Positions 10,025 to 21,077 of a stretch of 64,000 nucleotides of DNA are shown piece after piece. Where the stretch lies: positions 2,622,501 to 2,686,500 of the forward strand of contig NZ_CP088285.1 in the NCBI RefSeq assembly GCF_011516645.4, read 5' to 3'. Made by a program: the position numbers and the translations under genes. Below the pieces are notes generated by a model. The model searched no databases. It saw only the letters and a list, made by a program, of their open reading frames with translations, and was not told the DNA's origin. This stretch comes from Bradyrhizobium septentrionale (GTDB lineage Bacteria; Pseudomonadota; Alphaproteobacteria; Rhizobiales; Xanthobacteraceae). Position 1 is the first letter of the stretch, and every line of letters starts with the position of its first letter.

Positions 10025-10277
10025 CGAGCGCCTCCTGTCATCCCAGTGACGATCATGGTCCGAAAGCCGGTCCCCCCTTTTCGGGATCGTCACAACGCTG
10101 ACATGATTGCGCTAAGCGAGGGGGCCTGCAAGGGGCCATTCGCGATGCAACCGGGTCTTAACCACGGTCTGGCGCGGCAGATTATCCGGAAAACCAGAGA
10201 GTCACGGGAACGTTAGCGGAATCATATTGCTGCCCCACTTCCGCCCATCGCCCGCCCCGCTGCCCTGCGAAAAGAAA
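10025..10277. other. Intergenic stretch upstream of the structured RNA
   Basis: No convincing coding sequence on either strand. It holds the 5' region of the DUF2794 gene (minus strand) and should contain the promoter of the RNA that starts near 10278. I could not assign -35 and -10 elements with confidence; an AT-rich AAAGAAAAT at 10271-10279 sits next to the RNA start. Confidence 0.5.
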
Positions 10278-10410
10278 ATCCTGCGTTGGCCCGGTCCTTT
10301 CGGTTCCGGATTCCTCAGCCCCCAGCCCCCCGGGGCCGTCGGGATCGGGCCTGTTCGCAGGGGAGTTAATCCCAACACTGGGCCAACGAAAGTTGGTCCT
10401 TTTTGTTTTT
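10278..10410 (+). ncRNA. Structured small RNA, possibly 6S RNA
   Basis: CGTTGGCCC at 10284-10292 is perfectly complementary to GGGCCAACG at 10380-10388, closing a domain of about 105 nt. Inside lie a CCTG-TTCG-CAGG tetraloop hairpin, a GGGA/TCCC hairpin and a C-rich/G-rich helix. A strong intrinsic terminator follows at once and shares the 3' arm. The size (about 105-130 nt), paired ends and C/G-rich internal helix are compatible with an alphaproteobacterial 6S RNA, but the usual zapA/ygfA neighbours are absent. The RNA call is firmer than the family name. Confidence 0.6.
10380..10410 (+). terminator. Rho-independent terminator of the small RNA
   Basis: Eight-base stem GGGCCAAC (10380-10387) and GTTGGTCC (10392-10399) with a GAAA tetraloop and one G-U pair, followed by TTTTTGTTTTT from 10400. 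No protein gene on the plus strand ends nearby, so it must end a noncoding transcript. Confidence 0.88.
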
Positions 10411-10571
10411 GGGAGCCTGCTCAAGGCACGCGCGATCGAGACGCGCCCAGAGGCTCACCGCGTTCGTTTCAGTATATCTCTGGATGCATGTCGGTCGCCT
10501 CCCGCGTGGGCTGCACGACAAACTGCGTGCCGCCCAATGGCGCGACCGACGGAAGGTGGCGCCGCAAGGTG
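10411..10571. other. Gap between the small RNA and the DUF1223 gene
   Basis: No credible gene on either strand; short frames here look random. It follows the small RNA terminator and ends at the DUF1223 stop codon. Confidence 0.6.
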
Positions 10572-11333
10572 CTAGCGAAGCGAGGTGAAGGCGGCGCCGA
10601 GCATCGGGCCCGGCTTGTCGCGATTGCCGTCCTGGACGTACACCGCCGCGGCATCGACGCCATCGCGCGTGATGTTCTCCAGCGGCACGGTCCAACTCCC
10701 GGACGAACCGTTCCAGTCACCGACCTTGAGGAGATTGCGCACCACGTTGTGGTAGGTGATCTCCTGGCCGCGGTTCTCGCCGCGCGCGATCGAGATCGGC
10801 ACCGACTTCGAGATCGAGCAGATCCAGACTTCGCCGCGCGACACTGCGGGCGACTTCGACGCGGCCACCGAAACGTTGATCTGCTTGCCGGTCAGCGTCA
10901 GCGTCACCGGCACCGACATCACGCTGCCGCTCTTCTCGGTATCCTTGATGGCGCTCTCGATGCTCGCCCGATCGCTGCCGATCACATGCGCGGAGCCGTT
11001 GATCACGGCCTGCGGCGTGTAGACGTCGCGATCGCCGCGCATGTGCGAATAGGCCTTCTGGCGCGCGCTGAAACGGGAATCGGCCAGCGTGTCCTTCCAG
11101 CCGAGATAGTCCCAATAGTCGATCGGCATGCTCAGCGCGATGACGTTGGGGTCCTTGGCGAGATCACCGATGATCTTGTCCGCGGGCGGACAGGACGAAC
11201 ACCCCTGCGAGGTGAAGAGTTCGACGACAGCACGCGGATCGGCGTGAGCGGGGCGGATGACAGCAACGATCGCGCAAATACCAAGAGCGCTGGACCATCG
11301 CGAGATCGAGTTATAGGCCATCATCGCTGTCAT
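10572..11333 (-). CDS. DUF1223 domain-containing protein (thioredoxin-like, exported)
   Basis: DUF1223 proteins carry a thioredoxin-like fold with a C-x-x-C pair; function unknown. With the start at 11333, the N-terminus is a signal peptide (MTAMMAYNSISRWSSALG through the RPAHA cleavage region). The mature part starts DPRAVVELFTSQGCSSCPPA, so the CSSC motif sits where thioredoxins have theirs. This suggests periplasmic redox or heavy-metal-related activity. The reading frame stays open to 11459, but that extension is AT-richer and holds a GCGGCC/GGCCGC hairpin typical of a leader, so I reject it. Starts at 11324 and 11321 are also possible. Confidence 0.88.
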   Translation of the reverse strand: MTAMMAYNSISRWSSALGICAIVAVIRPAHADPRAVVELFTSQGCSSCPPADKIIGDLAKDPNVIALSMPIDYWDYLGWKDTLADSRFSARQKAYSHMRGDRDVYTPQAVINGSAHVIGSDRASIESAIKDTEKSGSVMSVPVTLTLTGKQINVSVAASKSPAVSRGEVWICSISKSVPISIARGENRGQEITYHNVVRNLLKVGDWNGSSGSWTVPLENITRDGVDAAAVYVQDGNRDKPGPMLGAAFTSLR

Positions 11334-11497
11334 ACTGCGAACCAGTCGTGATGATTTCCATCCGTAATTGTACGGAGCATGAAGTTTGTCCCTGAACTTG
11401 CGTGCCCCAAAACGCGAGAAAGCGGCCCTGTCATAGGCCGCCTTCTTTTTAGTCGCCACTCACTAAGCGGTGAGGCACCGATCACAAATCCGCGTTA

Positions 11498-11568
11498 GAG
11501 CATGATCCGGAAAAGTGTGAACCGGTTTCCCCCGCGACAACGCAAGCGTTTGCGCGGAGATCATGCTC
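11498..11568. repeat. Interspersed palindromic repeat, family C, copy 1
   Basis: Begins GAGCATGATCCGGAAAAGTG and ends GATCATGCTC, with an inner CGCAAGCGTTTGCG palindrome. Relatives lie at 47251-47296 and 48684-48760. It sits 11 bases beyond the acnA stop codon. Confidence 0.9.
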
Positions 11569-11579
11569 AAACAAAGGGC

Positions 11580-14300
<2,721 letters not shown>

Positions 14301-14539
14301 GCGAGGAATCCCAATTTTCAGTTATACCCGGCAAGGGTAACTAAACACCGGCGAACGACACTGGCCGAGGGATGGCCTGGATGGCTTGCGGCCGCCGATT
14401 GTGTGTGCTGCATCAAGTTCCGGGCTTATAGAACCTTTCTAGAAGCACCGCCACACCGACAAGCGTGCGACAGCGTTGCGCGACCCAAAAATTCTCACGC
14501 GGTAGCGAAAGATTTCAGAGGGCTGTGACAAGACGAACC

Positions 14540-15142
14540 ATGCAGCTCTCCGGACGAAATCTGAAATGCGTGCGCGGCGGACGCGAGGTGTTTTCCGGCC
14601 TCGATCTGTCGGCCACCGCCGGCGAGGCGCTCGCCGTCACCGGTCCCAACGGCGCGGGCAAGACCTCGCTGCTTCGCGTGATCGCGGGGCTCTTGGTTCC
14701 CGCCGAGGGTTCGATCGTGCTCGAGGGCGGCGACGCCGAGCTCAGCCTGCCCGAGCAAGCCCACTATCTTGGCCACCGCGATGCCTTGAAGCCGGCGCTG
14801 AGCGTTGCGGAGAATCTTTCCTTCTGGCGGGAATTCCTCGGCGGCGAGACGGAGGACGCCGGGGGCTGCCTTGCCGCCGTGGCGCTCGACCACGCCGCAC
14901 ATCTGCCGGCGGCCTACCTCTCCGCCGGCCAGCGCCGCCGCCTCTCGATCGCGCGCCTGCTCTCGGTGCGGCGGCCGGTCTGGCTGTTGGACGAGCCGAC
15001 ATCGGCACTCGATGCGGCCGGACAGGAGCTGTTCGTCGGGCTGATGCGCGATCATCTCGCCAGCGGCGGCCTGATCGTCGCGGCGACCCACCTGCCGCTC
15101 GGCATCGCCGCGCGCGACCTGCGGATGGGAGGCACGGCATGA
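14540..15142 (+). CDS. ccmA: Cytochrome c biogenesis ABC transporter ATPase CcmA
   Basis: ATPase of the CcmABCD complex, which releases heme-loaded CcmE during cytochrome c maturation. The 200-residue protein begins [20 protein letters not shown]. Walker [10 protein letters not shown] is at about 35-43, the signature is [14 protein letters not shown], and Walker [12 protein letters not shown] follows. The stop codon TGA (15140-15142) overlaps an ATG at 15139 that looks like a former ccmB start; the functional ccmB start is now 266 bases farther on because of a repeat insertion. Confidence 0.96.
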   Translation: MQLSGRNLKCVRGGREVFSGLDLSATAGEALAVTGPNGAGKTSLLRVIAGLLVPAEGSIVLEGGDAELSLPEQAHYLGHRDALKPALSVAENLSFWREFLGGETEDAGGCLAAVALDHAAHLPAAYLSAGQRRRLSIARLLSVRRPVWLLDEPTSALDAAGQELFVGLMRDHLASGGLIVAATHLPLGIAARDLRMGGTA

Positions 15143-15407
15143 GCGCAGTGCTTCGCCCGCCATTGCGCAACCGTGTCTCCGTTCCCTCCCCCCTTGTGGA
15201 GGAGGGTCAGGGAGGGGGGTGCCACACGACGAATTCCATCCGTCAGCATCTCCGCGACGCAGGGCCCAGATTGCGAAGGCGACGTTCGCTTCAACGATCT
15301 CGCCCGAGGCCACCCCTCTCCCCAGCCCTCCCCCACAAGGGGGGAGGGAGCACAGCGAGCACGCGGCGCGACATCGGCTGGCGCAGCAACCACCGCGGAG
15401 GCGCGGC
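15139..15407. repeat. Repeat insertion between ccmA and ccmB (family B)
   Basis: The gap contains a repeat with arms around CCCCCCTTGTGGAGGAGGG (15187-15206) and CCCTCCCCCACAAGGGGGGA (near 15330-15350), the same family as the element split by the insertion sequence at 44.8-46.3 kb. A 19-base sequence GGAGGCACGGCATGAGCGC at 15128-15146 recurs with one mismatch at 15397-15415, and each copy contains an ATGAGCGC start context. This looks like an insertion with duplication of the ccmA/ccmB junction. Confidence 0.8.
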
Positions 15408-16076
15408 ATGAGCGCGCTTGCCGCACTGATCCGCCGTGACATCCGCATCGCGCTGCGCGTCGGCGGCGGCGCACTGATCGGGGTCTTGTTCTTCCTCACC
15501 GTCACGGTGCTGATGCCGTTCGCGGTCGGGCCGGATCTGGCGCTGCTGTCACGGCTCGGCCCGGCCATTCTCTGGCTCGGTGCGCTGCTGGCGAGCCTGC
15601 TCACCCTCGACCGGCTGTTCACGGCCGATCATGAGGACGGCTCGCTCGACCTCATCGTGATGAGCCGGACGCCGCTGGAACTCGCCTGCGCGGCCAAGGC
15701 GCTGGCGCATTGGATCGCCGCCGGCCTGCCGCTGATCATCGCGACGCCGGTGCTCGGCCTGCTGCTCAATCTCGACGGCACAGCGACGCTGGCCGTTGCG
15801 GCGACTTTGCTGGCGGGAACACCGGCGCTGACCTTCACCGGCATGATCGGCGCGGCATTGGCGGTGACGTTGCATCGCGGCGGGCTGCTGCTCGCGGTGC
15901 TGGTGCTGCCGCTGTCGATCCCGGTGCTGATCTTCGGCGTTGCGGCCTCCCAGGCCGCGATCTCGGGGCCGCTGCCCTTTGGAACACCGTTCTCGATCCT
16001 CTGCGCGCTGTCACTTGCCAGCCTGGTGATCGGCCCGTTTGCCGCCGCCGCGAGCCTGCGGCACGGGCTGGACTGA
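15408..16076 (+). CDS. ccmB: Heme exporter protein CcmB
   Basis: Membrane subunit of the CcmABCD ABC complex for cytochrome c maturation. The 222 residues start MSALAALIRRDIRIALRVGG and contain about six membrane helices, as expected for CcmB. The ATG at 15408 lies in the second copy of the 19-base duplication. An upstream in-frame ATG at 15219 is inside repeat DNA and gives a sequence unlike CcmB, so I reject it. It is separated from ccmA by the repeat, so the original ATGA coupling is lost. Confidence 0.95.
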   Translation: MSALAALIRRDIRIALRVGGGALIGVLFFLTVTVLMPFAVGPDLALLSRLGPAILWLGALLASLLTLDRLFTADHEDGSLDLIVMSRTPLELACAAKALAHWIAAGLPLIIATPVLGLLLNLDGTATLAVAATLLAGTPALTFTGMIGAALAVTLHRGGLLLAVLVLPLSIPVLIFGVAASQAAISGPLPFGTPFSILCALSLASLVIGPFAAAASLRHGLD

Positions 16077-16166
16077 AATGCGCAAGATCAAATTGGGCCA
16101 GATCAAATCTCGACGAGGGCAGTTCGGCCAATTGCCTGCGGCACATCGGACGACTATCAGGGTGCC

Positions 16167-16898
16167 ATGACGCTGACCGACCTCGCCAATCCGACCAAGT
16201 TCCTGGCGCTGACCGCGCGGATCCTGCCATGGCTCGCGGGCCTGACCGCGATCCTGCTCGCCGTCGGGCTCTACGGGTCGGCCATGGCGCCCGATGACTA
16301 CCAGCAGGGCGCCACGGTGAAGATCATGTTCATCCACGTACCGAATGCGTGGCTGTCGATGTTCGTCTGGGGCGTCATGAGCGTGGCCGCGCTCGGCACG
16401 CTGGTGTGGCGGCATCCGCTTGCCGACGTCGCCGCGAAGGCCGCAGCTCCGATCGGCGCCGCCTTCACCTTCCTCGCGCTGGTCACCGGCTCGCTATGGG
16501 GCCGGCCGATGTGGGGCACCTATTGGGAATGGGATGCCCGCCTGACCTCGGTGCTGATCCTGTTCCTGATGTATCTCGGCCTGATGGCGCTGTGGCGCGC
16601 GGTGGAGGACCCGTCGCGCGCGGCGCGGGCGGCGGCAGTCCTGACCCTGGTCGGCGCGATCAACATCCCGATCATCAAGTTTTCGGTCGACTGGTGGAAC
16701 ACGCTGCACCAGCCGGCCTCGGTGTTTCGCGCCGGCGGACCGACGCTCGACAAGGCGTTCCTGTGGCCGCTTTTGGTGATGGCAATCGCGTTTTCGCTGC
16801 TCTTCATCACCTTGCATCTGGCGGCGATGCGCAACGAGATCCTGCGCCGGCGCGTGCGCAGCTTGCAGATGATGCAAGCTAACCAACAGGCAGCATGA
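16167..16898 (+). CDS. ccmC: Heme exporter protein CcmC
   Basis: Inner-membrane heme-handling protein that loads heme onto CcmE. The 243-residue protein has six predicted membrane helices and the tryptophan-rich [13 protein letters not shown] motif near residues 115-127 that defines heme-handling proteins. Conserved histidines occur in the HVPNAW and LHQPAS loops on either side. It starts 90 bases after ccmB and ends four bases before ccmD, so all later ccm genes are tightly packed. Confidence 0.97.
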   Translation: MTLTDLANPTKFLALTARILPWLAGLTAILLAVGLYGSAMAPDDYQQGATVKIMFIHVPNAWLSMFVWGVMSVAALGTLVWRHPLADVAAKAAAPIGAAFTFLALVTGSLWGRPMWGTYWEWDARLTSVLILFLMYLGLMALWRAVEDPSRAARAAAVLTLVGAINIPIIKFSVDWWNTLHQPASVFRAGGPTLDKAFLWPLLVMAIAFSLLFITLHLAAMRNEILRRRVRSLQMMQANQQAA

Positions 16899-16902
16899 CA
16901 CG

Positions 16903-17082
16903 ATGTCGCTTGGTCCCTACGCTTCCTTCATCGTGACGTCCTATGCGCTGGTCGCGGCGGTCGTGCTGCTGTTGATCATCTGGATCAGCGCCGATTATCG
17001 CCGGCAGCAGGGCCGCCTCAAGGAGATCGAGGCCAGCGGCGTCATGCGCCGCTCCGGCCGCAGCGCGGCGGATATAAGATGA
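16903..17082 (+). CDS. ccmD: Heme exporter protein CcmD (short)
   Basis: A 59-residue single-pass membrane protein that stabilises and helps release holo-CcmE from the CcmABC complex. It reads [20 protein letters not shown], then a hydrophobic stretch to about residue 30 and a basic, Arg-rich tail. This is the standard CcmD topology. It lies between ccmC (four-base gap) and ccmG, with which it overlaps by ATGA at 17079-17082. Its position and shape make the assignment strong despite its small size. Confidence 0.93.
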   Translation: MSLGPYASFIVTSYALVAAVVLLLIIWISADYRRQQGRLKEIEASGVMRRSGRSAADIR

Positions 17083-17672
17083 GCGAGCAGGCGACAAACG
17101 GCCCGCCGCAAACCCGCCGCCTGCTGGTGGTGCTGCCACTCATCTTCTTCCTCGGGCTCGCCGGACTGTTCCTGCTGCGGCTCTATGGCGGGGATCCCTC
17201 GAAGATCCCGTCGGCACTGATCGGACGGCCCGCGCCGCAGACCGCCCTGCCCGCGCTCGACGGCCTGGTGCGGGACGGCACGCCGGTGCCGGGTCTCGAT
17301 CCCGACGCCTTCAAGGGCAAGGTCAGCATCGTCAATGTCTGGGCGTCGTGGTGCGTGCCCTGCCATGACGAGGCGCCGCTGCTGACCGAGCTCGGCAAGG
17401 ACAAGCGCTTCCAGATCATCGGCATCAACTACAAGGACTCACCGGAGAATGCGCGGCGCTTCCTCGGCCGCTACGGCAATCCGTTCGGCATCGTCGGCGT
17501 CGACGGCAACGGCCGCGCCTCGATCGAATGGGGCGTCTATGGCGTGCCCGAGACCTTCGTGGTCGGGCGCGAAGGCACGATCGTCTACAAGCTGGTCGGC
17601 CCGGTGACACCTGACAACGTCAACAGCGTGCTCAAGGCCGAGATCGAGAAGGCGCTGCGCGCGAACAAATAA
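17079..17672 (+). CDS. ccmG: Thiol:disulfide interchange protein CcmG/DsbE
   Basis: Periplasmic membrane-anchored thioredoxin that reduces apocytochrome c before heme attachment. The 197-residue protein has an N-terminal membrane anchor at about residues 13-34 and a thioredoxin-like active site WCVPC at 91-95. A cis-proline region YGVPETFVV follows near 153. The start overlaps the ccmD stop by ATGA. It ends the ccmA-B-C-D-G run; ccmE, F and H must be elsewhere. Confidence 0.97.
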   Translation: MSEQATNGPPQTRRLLVVLPLIFFLGLAGLFLLRLYGGDPSKIPSALIGRPAPQTALPALDGLVRDGTPVPGLDPDAFKGKVSIVNVWASWCVPCHDEAPLLTELGKDKRFQIIGINYKDSPENARRFLGRYGNPFGIVGVDGNGRASIEWGVYGVPETFVVGREGTIVYKLVGPVTPDNVNSVLKAEIEKALRANK

Positions 17673-17832
17673 TCGCGGCGTCGTTCCGCGGCTGCGCGAA
17701 CAGATTGCGCGCGAAGGCTGCGACAAAATAATTAGACACGTTTATCTGCGGTTCATTTCGCGGCCATGGCAACGCCATGAACGCAGCCCCAACTCACTGG
17801 CGTTGACATCAACGTTCCTCTGGAGGGGACAT

Positions 17833-18207
17833 ATGCGCAAGACCACGCTCGCTTCACTGCTCGCCACCGCGCTCACGCTCGGCATGATGACGGCCGCGCC
17901 GTCGTTCGCTCAAACCCCGCAGCCGGCCGCGCCCGCCGCAAAGTCCGAGACCAGGATGGCTCCCGCGCCGAAGGCAGCCGCCCCTGATCAGAAGACAACG
18001 GGGATGGCGAAGGACGATTTGCTCGACATCAACAGCGCCAGCACCGACCAGCTCGACGCGCTGCCTGGCGTCGGCAAGGCCTATTCGGCCGCGATCATCA
18101 AGGGCCGCCCCTACAAGGGCAAGGATGAACTGGTGCAGAAGAACATCCTGCCGCAGGCGACCTACGACAAGATCAAGGACAAGATCATCGCCAAGCAGAA
18201 GAGCTGA
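17833..18207 (+). CDS. Exported helix-hairpin-helix (ComEA-like) protein
   Basis: A 124-residue protein with a signal peptide ([17 protein letters not shown] to about residue 29). A low-complexity Ala/Pro/Lys stretch follows to about residue 60, then a helix-hairpin-helix domain: [20 protein letters not shown] and [18 protein letters not shown]. This is the ComEA-type fold that binds DNA non-specifically. A strong ribosome site GGAGGGG ends five bases before the ATG, which fixes the start. No other competence gene is near, so the role is open. Confidence 0.88.
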   Translation: MRKTTLASLLATALTLGMMTAAPSFAQTPQPAAPAAKSETRMAPAPKAAAPDQKTTGMAKDDLLDINSASTDQLDALPGVGKAYSAAIIKGRPYKGKDELVQKNILPQATYDKIKDKIIAKQKS

Positions 18208-18216
18208 TTTCTGTCT

Positions 18217-18348
18217 CGTGCCCCGGACGCAGCGCAGCACGCAAGTGATGCGCTGCGGAGCCGGGGCCTGCACCTCAACGAAGCCTGCCTGGTGAGATAG
18301 GTCCCGGCTCTGCGGAGCGGCGCTGCGCGCCGCACCGCGTCCGGGACA
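18217..18348. repeat. Interspersed inverted repeat, family D, copy 1
   Basis: Ends are CGTGCCCCGGACGC and GCGTCCGGGAC, with internal GATGCGCTGCGGAGCCGGGG and GGCTCTGCGGAGCGG blocks, giving a long hairpin. A relative lies at 26731-26855. It fills the convergent gap between the helix-hairpin-helix gene and yciB. Confidence 0.85.
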
Positions 18349-18357
18349 AGAGATCAG

Positions 18358-18957
18358 TTACTTGCGCAGATCGCCCGCGTCCGCCTCGCTGGTCTCCAGC
18401 GAGACCGGCTCCAGGTGATAGCGCTTGGTCAGCGGCATCTGCGCGATGGCGAAGATCATGGTCAACGGCGTCACGCCGAACACCTTGAAGTTCACCCAGA
18501 AATCCGTGGTCTGCGAGCGCCAGACGATCTCGTTGAGGATAGCCATGCCGGCGAAGAACAGCGCCCAGCGCATGGTGAGGATGCGCCAGCCCTGCGGCGT
18601 CAGATTGAACATCTGGTCGAACATCACGGCGATGAAGGAACGCCCGAACAGCAGCCCGCCGCCGAGCACGGCCGCGAACAGGCCGTAGATGATGGTCGGC
18701 TTGACCTTGATGAAGGTCTCGTCGTGCAGCACCAGTGTCAGAGTGCCGAACACCAGCACGATCGCGCCGGTCACCAGCGCCATGATCGGCACGTGCTTGG
18801 TCACTACGTAGGATGCGATCATCGCCGCGACGATCGCCACCATGAACGCGCCGGTTGCGACGAACAGATGGTATTTGGCATTCGCGACAAAGAACACGAG
18901 CAGCGGCCCGAGTTCGGTCGCGAGCTTGAACAGCGGATGTGGTTGGGTCTTGTCCAT
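18358..18957 (-). CDS. yciB: Septation protein A / YciB inner-membrane protein
   Basis: Inner-membrane protein of the YciB (IspZ) family, linked to cell envelope integrity and septation. The 199 residues begin [20 protein letters not shown] and contain about five or six membrane helices. Family motifs [19 protein letters not shown] and [17 protein letters not shown] are present. An in-frame ATG at 18990 would extend it by 11 residues but lies at the border of a repeat, so I prefer 18957. It is downstream of ftsY on the same strand. Confidence 0.93.
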   Translation of the reverse strand: MDKTQPHPLFKLATELGPLLVFFVANAKYHLFVATGAFMVAIVAAMIASYVVTKHVPIMALVTGAIVLVFGTLTLVLHDETFIKVKPTIIYGLFAAVLGGGLLFGRSFIAVMFDQMFNLTPQGWRILTMRWALFFAGMAILNEIVWRSQTTDFWVNFKVFGVTPLTMIFAIAQMPLTKRYHLEPVSLETSEADAGDLRK

Positions 18958-18987
18958 CAATTCAGTCCATTGAACTCGTGTCTTGGC

Positions 18988-19112
18988 CATCCTTCGAGAC
19001 GGCGCTCCGCGCCTCCTCAGGATGACGACCTCTCGTATCCCACCGTCATCCCGCACAACGGCTTTGCCGTTGTTGCTGGAGGAGCGCGCACTTGCGCGCG
19101 TCTCGAAGGATG
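18988..19112. repeat. Interspersed inverted repeat, family E
   Basis: Ends CATCCTTCGAGACG and CGTCTCGAAGGATG are exact inverse complements about 125 bases apart. The right end stops two bases before the ftsY stop codon, so the element lies directly at the ftsY 3' end. Confidence 0.9.
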
Positions 19113-19114
19113 AA

Positions 19115-20059
19115 TTACTCGATTCCAGCAATTGCCTTGGCAAAATCCTTCGCCGTGAAGGGGGCGAGATCCTCGACGCCTTCGCCGACGCCGATGAAAT
19201 GCACCGGCAGCTTGTGCTTCTCCGACAGCGCGACGAGGATGCCGCCGCGCGCGGTGCCGTCGAGCTTGGTCATCACGAGGCCGGTGACACCTGCCGTACG
19301 ATGAAACGCCTCGACCTGCGACAGCGCATTTTGTCCCACCGTGGCGTCGAGCACGAGCAGCACGGCGTGCGGCGCCGACGCATCGACCTTCTTGATGACG
19401 CGCACGACCTTTTCGAGCTCGTTCATCAGCTCGGACTTGTTCTGCAGCCGGCCGGCGGTGTCGATCAGCAGCACGTCGCGCTGCTGCTCTTTCGCCGCGG
19501 TCAGCGCGCTGAAGGCGAGGCTTGCCGAATCCGAACCCTGGGCGCCCGCGATGACCGGCGACTTGGTGCGTTCGCCCCAGACCTTGAGCTGCTCGATCGC
19601 CGCGGCGCGGAACGTGTCGCCGGCGGCGAGCATGACCTTGCGGCCCTCGGCGGAGAATTTCGCGGCCAGCTTGCCGATCGTCGTGGTCTTGCCGGAGCCG
19701 TTGACGCCGATGACGAGGATGACGAAGGGCGTCTTGGCGGCATCGATCTCGAGCGGCTTGGCCACCGGCGCCAGCACCTTCTCGACCTCGGTCGCAACCA
19801 CCGACTTGACCTCGTCGGCGGAGATCGCCTTGTCGTAGCGCCCCTTGCCGACCGCCTCCGCGATCCGCACCGAGACCTCGGTGCCGAGATCGGCGCGCAG
19901 CAGCACATCCTCGATGTCATCGAGCATGGCACGGTCGAGCTTGCGCTTGGTGACGAGATCGGCGACCGCCGTCCCCAGCGCACCGGAGGTACGCTTCAGG
20001 CCGCCCTTCAGGCGCTGCCACCAGCTCTGTTTTGGAGTTCCCGCAGTGGTATCGTTCAT
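19115..20059 (-). CDS. ftsY: Signal recognition particle receptor FtsY
   Basis: GTPase that docks Ffh-bound ribosomes at the membrane for co-translational insertion. The 314-residue protein is short at the N-terminus (no long acidic A domain), as usual in rhizobia. The NG domain has [15 protein letters not shown] near residue 118, DTAGR near 200 and the [10 protein letters not shown] guanine-binding motif near 265. Its partner ffh lies at 28.4 kb. The ATG is immediately preceded by a 75-bp palindrome that covers its ribosome-binding region. Confidence 0.97.
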   Translation of the reverse strand: MNDTTAGTPKQSWWQRLKGGLKRTSGALGTAVADLVTKRKLDRAMLDDIEDVLLRADLGTEVSVRIAEAVGKGRYDKAISADEVKSVVATEVEKVLAPVAKPLEIDAAKTPFVILVIGVNGSGKTTTIGKLAAKFSAEGRKVMLAAGDTFRAAAIEQLKVWGERTKSPVIAGAQGSDSASLAFSALTAAKEQQRDVLLIDTAGRLQNKSELMNELEKVVRVIKKVDASAPHAVLLVLDATVGQNALSQVEAFHRTAGVTGLVMTKLDGTARGGILVALSEKHKLPVHFIGVGEGVEDLAPFTAKDFAKAIAGIE

Positions 20060-20061
20060 GC

Positions 20062-20136
20062 CTAGTGTCCGGCTCTAACATTCGCATCCCGTTGCGGCTA
20101 GCTCTGTTGCGAATGTTAGAGCCGAAGGGACACTAG
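20062..20136. repeat. Palindromic element P1
   Basis: Ends CTAGTGTCC and GGGACACTAG; long arms GGCTCTAACATTCGCA and TGCGAATGTTAGAGCC are inverse complements around a loop of about 20 bases. It begins three bases from the ftsY start codon and so forms the ftsY 5' leader. Confidence 0.92.
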
Positions 20137-20148
20137 AAAATTTTGATT

Positions 20149-20226
20149 CTGGTGCGGCTTTTCGGATTTGACATTCGCTCGCCGGTGCGTGGAAACAAGA
20201 AGCGAATGTCAAATCCGCCGCACCAG
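20149..20226. repeat. Palindromic element P2
   Basis: Ends CTGGTGCGGC and GCCGCACCAG; arms CGGATTTGACATTCGC and GCGAATGTCAAATCCG. Same size and layout as P1 and P3 but with a different arm sequence. It lies 12 bases from P1 in the ftsY/pseudouridine-synthase divergent gap. Confidence 0.92.
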
Positions 20227-20270
20227 GGACGTGTTAGCCGTTTCGGCCCATAAACGAAAGTCTCGACGAA

Positions 20271-20972
20271 TTGATTGATGTTCCCCAATTGACCGCGGAA
20301 GAAATCCTGGGCCGCGTGCTCCACCGCGACGGACTGATGCTGGTGATCGACAAACCGGCGGGGCTGCCGGTGCATCGCGGCCCCAAGGGCGGGCCCAATC
20401 TGGAGGCCTCGTTCGACGCGCTGCGGTTCGGCCTGCCGCGGCCGCCGGTGCTGGCACATCGGCTGGACAAGGACACCTCCGGCTGCCTCGTGCTGGGACG
20501 CCACCGCAAGGCGACCGCCTCGCTCGGGCTGTTGTTCAAGCACGGCAAGATCGCAAAGACCTACTGGACCGTGGTCGAGGGCGGGCCCGCTGAGGACGAA
20601 GGCACCATCGACATGCCGCTCGGCCGGCTCAACGCCGAGCGCGGCTGGTGGCAGAAGCCGGATCCGGATGGGCAGAAGGCGATCACCAACTGGAAGGTGC
20701 TGGGACGCGGCGAGGGCCTCGCCTGGCTCGCGATGGAGCCGGTCACCGGCCGCACCCATCAGCTGCGGGTGCATTCAGCGGCGATGGGCTGGCCGATCGT
20801 CGGCGACAACATCTACGGCAACGGTCCGCGTTTCGGCGAGCCGACCCTGCATCTGCATTCCCGCGAAATCGGCATCCCGATCTCACGCAACAAGGAGCCG
20901 GTGCATGTCGTCGCGCCCGCGCCGAAACATATGCAGGAGCGGCTCAGGAGCTGCGGCTGGAACGGGCAGTGA
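20271..20972 (+). CDS. RluA-family RNA pseudouridine synthase
   Basis: Isomerises uridine to pseudouridine in rRNA or tRNA. The catalytic motif HRLDKDTSG, with the catalytic Asp near residue 66, defines the RluA family. The later GRTHQLRVHSAAMGWPIVGD block is also typical. The 233-residue length without an S4 domain matches the shorter RluA/RluC-like enzymes. The start is TTG at 20271; no in-frame ATG fits the N-terminal homology. The target position cannot be predicted from this sequence. Confidence 0.93.
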   Translation: MIDVPQLTAEEILGRVLHRDGLMLVIDKPAGLPVHRGPKGGPNLEASFDALRFGLPRPPVLAHRLDKDTSGCLVLGRHRKATASLGLLFKHGKIAKTYWTVVEGGPAEDEGTIDMPLGRLNAERGWWQKPDPDGQKAITNWKVLGRGEGLAWLAMEPVTGRTHQLRVHSAAMGWPIVGDNIYGNGPRFGEPTLHLHSREIGIPISRNKEPVHVVAPAPKHMQERLRSCGWNGQ

Positions 20973-21077
20973 TCTCCGTGATTTTACGGACAATTATCCT
21001 TTACGGAACATTCAGGCCCATCCGGTAGTCCTGCAGGAGGCTTAGAAAAAGCGCGCCACCACGGCTCAGGACGAGCA

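Noticed and set aside
10182..10424. An 80-codon minus-strand frame across the small RNA.
   Set aside because: No ribosome site, no recognisable protein; sequence is better explained by RNA pairing and a plus-strand terminator.
11334..11459. N-terminal extension of the DUF1223 protein (MATKKKAAYDRAAF...).
   Set aside because: The segment is AT-richer, contains a GCGGCC/GGCCGC hairpin and precedes an evident signal peptide, so it is more likely untranslated leader, although the frame is open.
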